DNA of 64,000 nucleotides, taken from contig NC_061797.1 of the NCBI RefSeq assembly GCF_021462225.1, forward strand, positions 36,792,147-36,856,146, written 5' to 3'. The translations under genes were made by a program, and so were the position numbers. The notes under the pieces are model-generated. The model had not been told where the DNA came from. It searched no databases and saw nothing but the letters and a program-made list of their open reading frames with translations. How positions within the stretch are numbered: the first letter of the stretch is position 1; each line of letters opens with the position of its first letter. The stretch is from Girardinichthys multiradiatus (lineage: Eukaryota > Chordata > Actinopteri > Cyprinodontiformes > Goodeidae). Positions 1 to 11,883 of the stretch are shown piece after piece.

Positions 1-426
1 GGCTATGGCTAGCTGCAGACACACACAGTTCAATAGTAATAAAGCTCACCCTGACACTTCATTTCTGGAGTTTCGACTTGGAGATTTTGTTTTTGTAGCC
101 CCCACCTCCTCTATGAGCTTCGAGTTGGACTTCTCTAGTGAATCGACTCTGCTCTGAAGACCATGAACCGTGGAGCTGCACAGAAAAACACAAATAAAAA
201 CAAACTTTTTTTGTTTGTTTTAAATTGGACTTGCACTAAATTTAAGTTGTTTTTGAAGAAAGCCTTACTTAAGTTGCCGGTTCAGTTCTTCTACGTAGTT
301 CTTCTGATCCAAGATGGATGCTATCTGGCTATTCCTGTTGTCATGGAAACAGAAAAAAGAAAACAGCTGTGAATCACATTCGGAGGCAGACACCAGCTGC
401 ATGAATCAGTGAAGAGATGGCTGCAC
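1..426. other. rufy2 intron, left window edge
   Basis: This lies downstream of the last visible rufy2 exon on the minus strand. No further rufy2 coding exon is recognisable, and the remaining coiled-coil and FYVE exons must lie outside the window. Short open frames here have no splice signals or family resemblance. Confidence 0.5.
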
Positions 427-3400
427 CTCTCCTCGCTCCTGTAATCATCCATGTCATTTTTCAAATACATGGAAAAGTCAATCACTCCGACCTGAAAGGA
501 AAAGACAAATAGGCAAATAGTCACTGAAGAGTTGAAGTACTTAGAAAAAAAGCAGAGACAGCAGACCATACATTGAAATACATAAGTCATTGTATTCAGA
601 TCATTCAAATACAAGATTTCAACAGCAGCTGGACTATGCTTTACTATATATCCCAGCCTTAGTTAACCTGGTGTGAACATTAGCTGAGCAGCATTTTCGA
701 AACACTGACGGGAACATATCTGCTCATTATTGGCATAAAAAAAAAAACAACACACCACCAACCTTTCTCCCTGCCTAATGGCAAGATAAAGCCACTTCAA
801 TACATCCAGGATCAGAAAGGTTTTATTGATCCAAGTGGAAATACTTTTATTATGATCACTCATCCTTTTTTTAGTCGGGTTAACACACTATTTGCAGAGT
901 TAACGGTAAATGGATGATGTGAAAGTATTATTTTCACTGTGTGATGGTGTTTAAAGCCTCGGTTACCTGAGAGTCCAAGTCCTCGCCTTTGACACACAGG
1001 TTAGCATCGATGACGTTCAGGCCCACCAGCAGGCCCACAATCACCGCTCCCTCCTCCTCCAGCATCAGCGCCGAATCCTCGTAAAAATCACTGAGTGTGA
1101 AGATGCAAGAGATTGTCACGAGGTGCCTTTACCCTAACACAGCTTTCAAAATACAATGAGCAGACTGGGGTGTTTTCTTTGTCTTGGGTGTACCTGAGGA
1201 GGTCTTTTCGAGTGATGAGGAGTCGCAGGTAGTCGGCCAGCCGTTTCTGCATAAGTGCCAGACGAAGCCATGCCCTGGCTCTGCCCAGAGGGGTCCTGCA
1301 GAACACAAAGTTGTTCTGGGTCATAATATCTTTGTGCTGACACTGTGATTGGACACTTCATCTGACCACTGATGTAAGAAACTTAAAACCAAAAAAATTA
1401 AACTCTACATATCTAAGAATCCATTGTTATTGTTATACAGGTGCATGTTAATAAATTAGAATCTCATCAAAATATTAATTTTTAATAATTCAAGTTGAAA
1501 ATAAAACCCTGATATTATATAGATTCAATATACACGGCATGATATATTTAAAGTGCTTTATGATTATAGCTTATTGCAAATGAAAATGCAAATTTCTGAT
1601 CAGCAGACATTAAACAATATAAACAAAATTTAAAAACAATAATAATAAAAAAATATTTTATGCAGACATTTTATGGTGCAACTTTACAGTTTTCCAGCAG
1701 ACAGTCACTGATACTGCCTGCAAGAGGGTAAACCCCAAAGGGTCATTCCTATACAAGCTGGCTGTATCCCAGAATATTAATTTAAAATTGAGTGTAAGGA
1801 AAATGTGTGGTAGAAAAACAGTGCAGGGTGCTAACCCTGAATCTGATGCAGCATCAGAAGCTGCACTAAGGAGAAAAATCACCTTCTCATTAGCTGTAAG
1901 CCGTAATAAAATTAATTAAATATTACTTTGTGTATAATAATTCTATATCATATATAATTTTCACTTCTTTAATTGAGTAACTGAAATAAATTAACTTAAT
2001 TAAATTAACTAAATATATTCTAATTTAATTTATGCATGCTCATCTCTGCACAGATTCTCTGTATTATAACATTTTTTTTGTGTTTGTAGCCTCTAGCGCA
2101 GAACCATATTTCATCAGCCTTTTCTTAACGTTGGAGTGTGCACCGCTTTGCTGCATGTCTTTCAGTCTGACTCAGCGCCACCAAAAGGAAACAGACTGCG
2201 CTTTTGGCAGACAAACACACAAATGTTCCTCATTTTGCTGGATTGGAGAAACAATTAATATTTCTTACTTGGTTTCCTGTCTGGAGAATTATTGTCCACA
2301 TCTTTCAACTTTCAAATGCACTCAGGTAAAAAAATAAGCAATAAATGCATTACTTGTATAAAGGAAAAACATATTTAATTTAATTGAATTATTTAAACTA
2401 GCCGTTGCTTAATGCTGACAATGATTTTTACTTCTGATGGTAGCATGACTATTTTTTGGTTGTCTGTAGAAAAGAGCAATAGAGGAAGAAAGAAGTGAAA
2501 GGCGAAGTGAAAGTAAATAACACACAGGTACTTCCCTGAGCGGGATCAGGTCACCATCTCCTGTAACACCTGTTTGTTTAACTGCTGCAGATCAGCCCAA
2601 TGAGACCAAACAAGCGTGTGCAGGAGTTTAATCCTTACTTGAGCCCAGGTAGGTCTCGTACAGAGGCAGAGATCTCTGATGCTTCCGGACACAGCTTCTC
2701 CACCAGCTCCAGAGGACCCCACAGAGACTTGTTGAAACCCAGGAAGGACTTCTTCACTGGAAAAACAGGGGGAAACTGCTCAGACATGCATATGTGCAAA
2801 TGAATGAGTGAGAACTCTGTTAGGGCGGGTAGATGAGACAATTTCCTAGCCTACACAAACATATCTAAAGGATCCTCCTTTACTTACCTCGGAGGCCGTG
2901 TTTCAGACAGTGCTCCATGACCACAAAGAACTGCTGGAGAGGTGGGTAGTCTGAGTCCAGCGTCCGTCCGAAGCTCAGAGCCGACTCAATCAGGCCTTTG
3001 ATGCTGAGCTTTGCCATGTTCAGTAGGTTGGCCCGCTCCATGGCCATGGGGTCACGCATGGCTGTGGGGAAAGAAATCCCCTCAGTAGACAGTTAAAATA
3101 TATTGGCTTACATTTTACTACTCCGAAACGCTGACATGAACGCAACCAACCAGTATCAAGGTATAACATTTTTTAAAAACCTATGGGTGTGCATTTTGTT
3201 TGGAATTTAGCATAACATTCTGATTTTGCCTTCAAACGATCTCAATTGCTCGGCATATTTGGGTATGCTCCTATTTTATAATGTCTGATGCACAGTTCAC
3301 CCTTTTCAAAGGCTGAACCCACGTGCTTATGGTGGTCGTGCTGAAAGGTCAGCATAGGTAAAGATGGCAGGAAGTGAAGAGGAGAAGCGACTAAGCGTCC

Positions 3401-5967
3401 CGTTGTTAACACATGGTCTGTGACCACCTTCTATGGCCACTGCAGCAGTATTTAGGAAACCAAAAAAAGGTACAGTCTGTTGATTTCTGTGGGAACACAA
3501 ACACATGGATAAATGCATCATGATATGCTACTACATGGCGTCTGCAAAAGTGCCACCCATCAATCCTTTAAAGATGATGCCGTTTTAAAACTACAGCTGA
3601 TAAGATACCACAGCAGATAGATTTAAGAAAAAGGTTACTATAGTAGCTAAATAATTCATGTTGATCCGACAAATGTAAGCATATTAAATATATCGAGTCA
3701 ACTTGAGCTTTGTACTGATTACCTACAACAGATTTTGGCCTGCTAAACTGCTGAAATCCCTGCTTTTAAGTCAAACTTTCTTAAATTAGATACTTTCCAT
3801 TGAGCTAGCAGTGGATAATGTGACAAAAACATTTTCAATGAAACCAGTTTTAGCAGAAACTGGCTCATTGACTTAAAATTAAATTGATTTAAGAAGCAAT
3901 AAGTGAATGAATGTACAACTCTCTGATGTAACTTAAAAACATTTATTTTGTAAATCTGGACATATTTAAGACTTTTAAGGCTACAAATTGAGAGTTTATT
4001 TTTAGACTTATTAGTAGCCTGGAGAGGTTGGAGATGGTGCGCCACCAGTGATCTTCCTGGGTAGAATATGAACTGTGAAAGGAACATGTAAAGTGTTTAT
4101 GACCAGCGTAACCGTCTGAATTAAGCAAAGCCGTCTGAAGACCAAAACATATTATAGCAGTTAAAGTGCACGCTATTTTAATAATTTTTAAAGCGCCTTG
4201 TTTTCCATTTAGTTGGTTACTCTGAACAGAAATGCTTTACATATTCTGTTCTCAGCAGGAGTTTAACACAGGAAGATCATCGGTGGCGCACCGCCACCTA
4301 TCTCCATTTACTGTGTAATCAATCATTGGCTTCTGTGTAATTATATCCACACAATAGGAACTTGAGGATAGTTTTAAGGTACACGATTATGATGCTTTGG
4401 TCTGGGCCCCTTTCTTCCTCGCTGTTAGCTTCAGGCTCCGGGACCCACTGAATTTATACTGAACGGAAATGCCAGGAGATTTATCTACTGCAAGGGTGCT
4501 TATAACCGTTCCACAGAATATCCTTTAAAAAACCCTGACCTATCCCTTTAAAACCAACCATAATATCATGGCCCAGAGCAGTTTAGTTTGAGAATGCATT
4601 TATGCAACATTGCAATCAACTGCTTTATGATTTTTTTTTTTCCAGTAAAGAAAACCTCCAGGGCCTGACCCTGTGATCACCTAAGGGTGATCTGCTTTTA
4701 AATGCTCCACACGTGGAGGTTTGAGTTAATGTGTAGCCAAACACCGCCAGAGGATAGAGCAAAGTCAGGAGGCACTGTTGCCGCAGCAAGTTAGCATGGA
4801 GGCAGACATTTTTCTGCAGGTGACTGAAGCACAGGCAAATGGCTTTTGAAGCACTGAATGAATGTGACTACTGGTTTCACTGTATGCATGGTTCTAATGT
4901 TGATCAAAAACTGTCAGAAGTCAGAACACAAACGCAGCTGCAAGCTTTGGGCTACAACACATAATCTAACATAAATTTGAGCATTTTGTAAGAGGAAACT
5001 GCCGAAGAAATTTACATTTTAGCTAAATTATAACAAATATCAACAAAAGTAGAACAGTTTCACATTGTGTTACATTTCAGTCAGAAACCTCAATGTATTT
5101 TAGGGTATTTTATGTGATAGACTAACAAAAAGTAGCAGATATTCATGAAGTGGATGCAAAATGATCCATGTTTTACAAATAAAAATCTAAAAAAGCACTC
5201 TGAAATCCTTAAACAAAACAGTGTGACACATTGTTATCTAAATAGTGAATCTTATCAAAGTAAGGACCCATATTACTTGATCTGGTTCATTTTAAAAGCA
5301 AGTTTGTGGTAAAACAAAAAAGGGTGACAGCTACCAGTTTATATTTAGCAGAGCGAGTGAGAAGGTAAGAGATGATGCTGCTGAGAAAATAAAGACGCCA
5401 ACTGCTGAGTGGACAGAGTTGGGAGGCTTTTGTAGTTTAGACAACTGAATGACAGAGCGTGGAGTGTGTTAACCCCAAGGGAACTCATTTCTAAATGCAT
5501 CCGTGCATCATGTGAGGCCTCGGGTTAGAAAGCTGCGTGCATCAGTGCAAACAGAGGAGGATGCATGAGTGTGGAACATTGATTGGTCGCACTATGGTGG
5601 AAACTACATACAGCAAGAGAGAGAACTGGGTCTGATACACTGTTTCATTTATCACACCAGCATATTACTACCAGCATACTGTACCTTGGACAGTCCAGTC
5701 CCCAGGAAGGGAAGTCCTGTGTTCCGACACTTTGGGAAGGACATGAATGCTTCCTGAAATGGTCTCTGATGCTTTCCTGGCTAAAGCGAAGATAGGAGCC
5801 TGCCATCGCCCGTCTACCACACCACCTCCTCTCACTGTGCTGTTCGCCTTATCCCCTGCACCTGATTTCTCCTCCTGTAGCCTCAGTATCCCGAACACCT
5901 GGCCTTTCTCTTTGCTGCTGTCCGCCTCAGACAGAGACAGGTCGTGCTCCGCAGCAGCAGATGCCAT
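427..5967 (-). CDS. rufy2: RUN and FYVE domain-containing protein 2, 5' half (exons 1-6)
   Basis: RUFY proteins are endosome-associated effectors with an N-terminal RUN domain, coiled coils and a C-terminal FYVE finger. Six coding exons are visible: 5967-5685, 3061-2888, 2756-2639, 1295-1194, 1090-967 and 491-427. All have AG acceptors and GT donors and matching phases (866 nt, about 288 residues). Exon 1 starts at an ATG at 5967 and carries a [12 protein letters not shown] segment like the N-terminus of RUFY1. Exon 2 has [15 protein letters not shown], exon 3 [10 protein letters not shown], exon 4 [17 protein letters not shown], exon 5 [20 protein letters not shown], and exon 6 [11 protein letters not shown]; together they make the RUN domain. 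The [10 protein letters not shown] and [14 protein letters not shown] wording favours RUFY2 over RUFY1 or RUFY3, as does having hnrnph3 and pbld nearby. The gene is partial: the coiled coil and FYVE domain are off the left edge. Confidence 0.93.
1437..2037. mobile_element. Deleted Tc1/mariner-like element (MITE-like)
   Basis: The left end reads acaggtgcatgttaataaat, a degenerate form of a widespread fish Tc1-like terminal repeat. The right end (about 1900-2037) carries its complement-like partner, with ttctaatttaattta and ctgaaataaattaac. The internal transposase is gone. It sits in a rufy2 intron. Confidence 0.55.
3062..5684. other. rufy2 intron 1
   Basis: No gene is seen here. About 5050-5240 resembles the end of a Tc1-like transposon (acattgtgttacatttcag followed by a ttttatgtgatagactaac stretch), too decayed to delimit. 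The rest is AT-rich unique-looking sequence. Confidence 0.4.
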
Positions 5968-6480
5968 GTTCAAGGGAATATTATGCAAGCTAGCTGAGCG
6001 CCTTGATGCAAAAAAAAAAAACCGCACAAATTATCCAGATTCTTCGCCGTTAGTTAGCTAGCGATTTAGGCACAGCATAGTAATAAAATGTCCGGGATCC
6101 CACCGGTTAAATGATGGCACTGGTTTAACCAGAAGAATCAGCTGTCAACAAAAGTTACACCGCTCCCGGGCGTCAAACATGCGTCAGTTTTCCTACATGA
6201 TGAGCGCCAGGGCCGGCTGTTACAGCGCAGCAAACAGGTTCTCATAAAGGTTTTATTTTCCGTAGATCTCGGAGGTGTACAGATTTGTTTACACCCAGCA
6301 AACCTAACCGACAGTTGGCGTCTCAATGGTCCCGCTGCTGCACCCTGTGAGGAGGCGGCGTCAGGAGGCCCACGAAGCTCACAAAAGGCAGCAACCAGCA
6401 CTACGTAATGATTTTACAGGCTGCTGCTAGCCTGCCGCCCCCTACAGCTGGAAGTGTGAACTGCAGGGTGTAGCTGAAAG
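5968..6480 (-). promoter_or_regulatory. Probable rufy2 promoter and 5' UTR region
   Basis: Just upstream of the rufy2 start codon on the minus strand the sequence becomes locally richer in G, C and CpG than the surrounding AT-rich DNA, as expected for a broadly expressed vertebrate gene. No TATA box stands out. The extent is inferred from composition only. Confidence 0.35.
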
Positions 6481-6965
6481 AGGGTGGTACATCCATGAGT
6501 TATGGTAACTTCATTCAGGATTTTCCCCTTTCAATTGAAATTTATTAGCTTGAAAACATAAATCTTACAGAGTTCTTAGCACGTTTAGACTTTAAAATAT
6601 TTACTCTCAACTAGATGAACACTATAGATATAAAAAAGGCACAAAGCATTTTTTCCCCTCACTGTCTCACATTAAACCAAACTAAACGTTTCCTGTTTTA
6701 GGTCAGTTACAATTACCAAAAAATATTTTTCTTTGGTATTTGCCAGAATAATTAGATATTTCTTTAACACAAATGTTTTATTACTTTCTTTAAAATCAGC
6801 AATGTACATGTATTTCCCCAGTACTTTGCACCTTTTCATTTAAACAGACTGGTGTGTGATCTAATGAATATCCAAAAACATGAGTGTGGTATTTTTGTGG
6901 GGGGTTTTTAGTTGTTAAAATAGAACAGATAAGGTCAGTCTTTTAAATTTAAACCTTGGGCCTAC

Positions 6966-7041
6966 CTTGGTTGTAAGCTAAGCGCTCCATGCTCTCACTG
7001 TGAGTGATGCCCCAGCGATGCAAACTCTGAGGGGAGTACAT
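6966..7041 (-). CDS. Possible extra coding exon (alternative first exon of rufy2, or unknown gene)
   Basis: On the minus strand an ATG at 7041 opens 25 codons ending in MERLAYNQ, followed by a good donor (CCAAG then GTAGGC). The exon ends in phase 1 with a G, exactly the phase needed to join rufy2 exon 2 at 3061 (G+CC gives Ala), the same as exon 1. The frame stays open upstream to about 7250, so it could instead be an internal exon of an unrecognised gene. I do not recognise the peptide. Support rests on the open frame, donor quality and phase alone. Confidence 0.3.
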
Positions 7042-7049
7042 GGTGAGCG

Positions 7050-8400
7050 GGATAATTGTCTGCCCACTACCTCGATGAAAGGTGACCCTGAGTCTCGAAG
7101 CCGTATGTTTTGAAGTGGATTTTGCAGATCTACTGCTGGCCAGTGAGGTTTTGTTGTTTGTTTGATATCCCAGACGACCCTTCCTTCCGCACTGTGGTGG
7201 ATCGTATTGTTGCAGTCCAGTTTGGTCAGGTTTGTCTTTAGACTCTGGGTGTGCTCAGCAGGGATGAATCTGTGATAAAAAGCAGACAGTTCAAATTGAT
7301 CTAAAAAGCACAGGCTGGAACAAAAGAAGCCACACTGCAGATTTGGATAATGTTGGCTTGTCTGATGGATTAAAAAAAACACAGATTGATCTCATGTGAT
7401 CAATTTGTTAAAATTTTATAAATGAATAAAAACTGACAAAATGACAGAATGTCTGGCTATCAGGCTGCTATTGTTCAAAGTAACAGAAATGATTGTGTAT
7501 TATGTCCATTTTCTCTTATCCATAAAAACACACATCCTTTACAATCATGCTCCTATTTCAGGTAATTACTAGAACTATTTTCTAATAAATGGCAAACAAA
7601 ATAAGTCCGCAATATAAATATGACTTACTTTTTCTTTTCATAGTAATTTATCCAGTAAGTCTCCACTTTGCAATAAAATGGCTAAAACCCTCCAATTCCT
7701 CCAGCAATCCAGTAAATTCACAATTTAACAGAGTCTTCTGTAAACTATGTGACAAAGCCCTGTGCTACTCTTCCTCTGCTGTGGTTTTCCTGTTCTCTCC
7801 CTCTCTAATCACTTAAGGCTGACCATAGATCATATGACCACTTCAGTACACATTTGTGGCTCTTAAGCTGCTCCTGTACTCCCTGTGTCAATTTCCTAAA
7901 AAAGCATTTTGAAAAATAATTATTGCATTCACTTTAGGTTATCTAACATGCTGGCCTGTATATATTTATTATAAATTTGACAGCTTCATTTTTTCAACCT
8001 TCCACAGGAAGAATGAACATTTACTTGTTGGCTAGAGGCTTAAAGGAAGAAATAAGGCTTACACCACCCACGTTTTTCTTTACAAACCCTTGTTCAAACA
8101 TAATGAGATCTTGGTAGCTCCTCTAAACTGATAACAGGAAGCCTTTAATAAACTACAACTATCTCAGTAAATAACCCTACCACACAAGAGATGTGACAAC
8201 ATCCTATACACATTCATATTTGCCCTTTGCACAAAATTACTCCCACGCACTTTAAATTTAATTCTTAGGCAACTTATTTGAGGAATAGCAGTGATTGAAG
8301 CTAATAGCCAGACTTTTCTGTTAACCAGACTCAACTTAGATATTTCTATGGCCCACAGCATCAATGGTCATTATGGTCAATTTTTCTTGTTTATTTTCCT
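7050..8400. other. Intergenic, nothing assigned
   Basis: AT-rich sequence. A CAG acceptor-like site lies near 7271 on the minus strand, upstream of the possible exon at 6966-7041, but the frame it opens is not the frame of that exon. No other coding or repeat signal is clear. Confidence 0.4.
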
Positions 8401-8755
8401 TAGTCAGTCATTTTCTACCACTTATTCCATAGTGGGTCGTGGTGGAGCTGGTGCCTATCTCCCGCAGTCTATGGGTGAGAGGCGGGGTACACCCTGGACA
8501 GGTCGCCAGTCCATCGCAGGGCAACACACAAACAACCATGCACACACTCACACCTAAGGGCAATTTAGAGTGACCAATTAACCTAACAGGCATTTCTTTG
8601 GACTGTGGGAGGAAGATGGAGTACCCAGTGAGAACCCACACATGCACAGGGAGAACATGCAAATTCCATGCAGAAAGACCCCTGGTTGGGAATTGAACCC
8701 AGGACCTTCTTGCAGCAAGGCAACAGTGCTACCAACTGCGCCACCATGCAGCCCA
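8401..8755 (-). mobile_element. tRNA-headed SINE with target-site duplication
   Basis: Minus-strand copy of a SINE-like repeat present about six times in the window. The tRNA-like head (ggtggcgcagttggtagcac in sense) is at the right and the (gact)-type tail is at the left (tcagtcattttctacc). The 10-bp direct repeat ttattttcct flanks it at 8391-8400 and 8756-8765, consistent with target-primed insertion. Confidence 0.85.
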
Positions 8756-8765
8756 TTATTTTCCT

Positions 8766-11470
8766 ATTTTGTTGAAATACATAAATTATTCAAGATAATA
8801 TCTACATTTCAAAAACCAAATTCCCACACATAGGCCTTTGGTGACTTTACATATCATATTAGACAACAAATCAAATCCATCCATTTGTATTTCTTGTTTT
8901 TTCTGCCTGTATTCTGATGTTTTTAATCAAATTTCTTCTTCAAAGGTGTTTGTGTATTTCACACAGCAGTGGACGTATGTTTGAATCGTATCTGAGAGCA
9001 CTCTATAGCTTTCACTAATATTTGGCAAAGTAACAGAGTTAAAGCAGTTTGTGAAGAGATGCGGGGCAGACTGGAAAGAAGTTGGAATGCTTCAGAATCT
9101 ATGTGGATATGTGTCAAAAGTTGCCCGTCCACATTTTATCTCTGTTGTGACTTCTTGTTGGTTCTGTTGTTCTTTTTTTTTGTAAGTCTCTGAACGTTGC
9201 ACAGAATCCTGGATTAGAGTCATAATGAGGTGCTGAATAACCAAATAAAATTGGTTCCAACATGTAATGTTTCCTTTCAATCACTTTTTAAACTTCTAAT
9301 TAATCATGGATTATTATCAAAGCTTCTCTTAATTTCTAAATTAACAAAATAATATCAGTCATATATGAAGTACGTTGACATAATGGCAGAAATTCAGACA
9401 AGACTTAACACTTTACGGTCATAAAAACAATATAATTTTTGCATTGGAAAATAGGTTGTTGTGTTGCAACAACCGTAAACTGCATCAGCAACTCTTTGTA
9501 GTACTTAGTCAAATGCAATTCTTGTGGATAAAAGGCCATATCTGTTGTGTTTGTTAACACCACTCTAACAATATCTCTATACAGTTACTATGTTCAAAGG
9601 AAATGCATATATTTAATAAGCTTAATAAAGACCTACGATTAATAGAGACCTTCATTGCTGTCATAATATAATATATATTATAATAATCTAAAATGTGTTG
9701 CAGTGCAAAAATGCAAAAAGTGGAAGCAAACAAAAAATGCATACATCTGATATTAAATATATTGTCTAATATTATTATGCTAATTAAAATACACAATAAG
9801 TAACTAAGTAGATAATGCTAGTGGATTGTATGTAGCAGATAAGCTATAGTAGAAAATGATAAATGATTGTAATAACCAGTTTGACTCTGCATCATGCCCT
9901 CCCCTGAAATAGAGGGTAAACAAATGAAGAAGGAATTGCTACTTAAATATTTCTACATGTAATAATAAAAAACAAATAGAAAAAAGGAATAAACTGAGTA
10001 CTTGAGATTGTAAGTATGTATATGTATGTTTTTAAATACATCACTAAATAATAAATGGTTCATTATTCTTTTTTATCTTGACCTCCGCAGTTTAAAGTGT
10101 GGCCACTGCCTCTGTTTGTTACATAAACATTTATTAATGACACATGAATTAAGTTACGTATTTAACACATTGTTTATGTTTCAATTTTTATTCAGATATT
10201 GAACCACTGAAGCAATAATTGAATAATTGATTTTGTTTCGTGGCACTTCTGGCCCTCCATACACTGATTTCTGAACCACACCTACACATCCAACTACTCG
10301 ACAACATGCCTGCGTTTCTATATAAAATATTTAACCTCTGACGAAACCACCTTCTAAATAACAGACAGCCAAACCAGCCAATCACCACGCTGTGCAGGAA
10401 GTTTTTTTTTTTAACCAATGGACGAGGGATGCTGTTTCATCGTAGTAACCAGCCTCTCACTGTGCAGCAACGCTGCAGATAGTGCTGTTATTTTAAATTA
10501 CTCTACGACATACCGATTTAAATGTAATCATGATTCACACAGAAAAAGACAGTTTTATCAACACAAATGGCATCCAACATGATATAAATACTTAAAGTAT
10601 TAAATAATTTGACATTATCTGTGTGAAAACTGAAATTTTGTCAACTTCTTGTATAATACTAAAACACCCTAACCTGGTGTAACTGAATACATGTGTGCTA
10701 TTTTCCAGCGTCTGCATCTCACCTTAAAAGCACAGAAAAGAACTTCACTCATTCAATAGTATGGTAACTGTCAATGGCAGGCTTGATGTTCAGCAAAGCT
10801 GTAGTGCATTGGTCCAGTTGCAAAAGATAAAAGCAGTAATTACCAGCTCCCAGATGTCACTCTCAAAGCATGGGTGTCTAAATAAATCTGTCCGCCTATG
10901 GCTGCAGCGTCACTGAAGAGTTTCTGCAGCTCAAGAGGCAGTGAGCTGGTACATGCTCCGGGGATATCACGGACAGAAACCACAACCATCACCCCACACA
11001 GCACCCAATGAGAAGAAAGCGGGGAGGATGGGAGAAGGGAGGGGTTCGGAAAAAATATAGAGGGAGGAAGGCTTGTAGGGGGGAGAACTAGAGCAAAGAG
11101 GTGATGGGAGTGATGTTGACTTAAAGAAAAAACTGAGAAAACAGCAAGAGATGTATTAATTTCTTATATGGAAAGTCACAGGTAAGCAGAATGTTTGAAT
11201 GAAATGTGTAAAGTGATGAATGAAAACACCACACCTATTACCAGTAGTGAGGGGAAGGAGAGGGAGGACCTTGTGAAGGCAGTGAATCGATTGGCTTGTT
11301 TTGAAGTGAATGACTGTGCAGCTAACAGAGCAGCTGGAAAACAGTTAATAAAATACCAGCATGCCTACTGAGAAAAGGCTGCAGAGACTTATGTACAAAG
11401 GCAAAAGTATTGACAGAACCAATAATTTTGAATTTTGATATTATTTTTTTACATCTATAAACACAGAATG
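8766..11470. other. Intergenic AT-rich DNA with one short ORF
   Basis: Mostly featureless AT-rich sequence. On the minus strand an ATG at 10989 opens 49 codons (MVVVSVRDIPGACTSSLPLE and onward) with a donor-like GTAATT at 10843. Splicing there to the acceptor at 7270 would create a stop, so I cannot build a gene from it. Confidence 0.35.
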
Positions 11471-11479
11471 CAGTTTTTT

Positions 11480-11810
11480 AATGGCACCATTGTCGTGGTA
11501 GACAAAGCAGAAAAGAGTTGTTAGTTATTGTAGACATTGCAATCCCAAAAAATAGCAATATCAAGAAGGAAGAACATGAGAAACACTAATGGCTCAAAGA
11601 GGAAATAGAGACATTGTCAAGGCCTCATTGGCACCACTGTTGACCTGTGTGATTAAGGTGTGACCCCTAAACTGCTAGAGTGACTGCAGGAGATTCTGGG
11701 AACAACCTTTAAGATCTTTGTCCAGAAGAGTGCAGTTCTAGGCACAGCTAAGATACTCAACGAACCATCAAACTCCCAGGTCTCTGAAGAGGATCCCCAC
11801 TCTAAGTGGA
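11480..11810 (+). mobile_element. Degenerate LINE-type coding relic
   Basis: A broken frame on the plus strand encodes VDIAIPKNSNIKKEEHEK and then further fragments with stops. This resembles the conserved region downstream of the reverse transcriptase in some fish and invertebrate non-LTR elements. No ends are visible. The assignment to a clade is uncertain. Confidence 0.4.
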
Positions 11811-11883
11811 ACTACCCGGGTGGATAGGACAACTGGCAAGTTTTAATTTTTTTATTTAATTTTATTTTTACACACCCAAATCT

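Noticed and set aside
5668..6061. Plus-strand frames over rufy2 exon 1
   Set aside because: These are shadows of the minus-strand exon, which has the RUFY-type peptide and a proper donor.
10844..10989. 49-codon minus-strand ORF with donor-like end
   Set aside because: Splicing to the nearest open acceptor gives a stop, the peptide is unrecognised, and no second exon is in phase.
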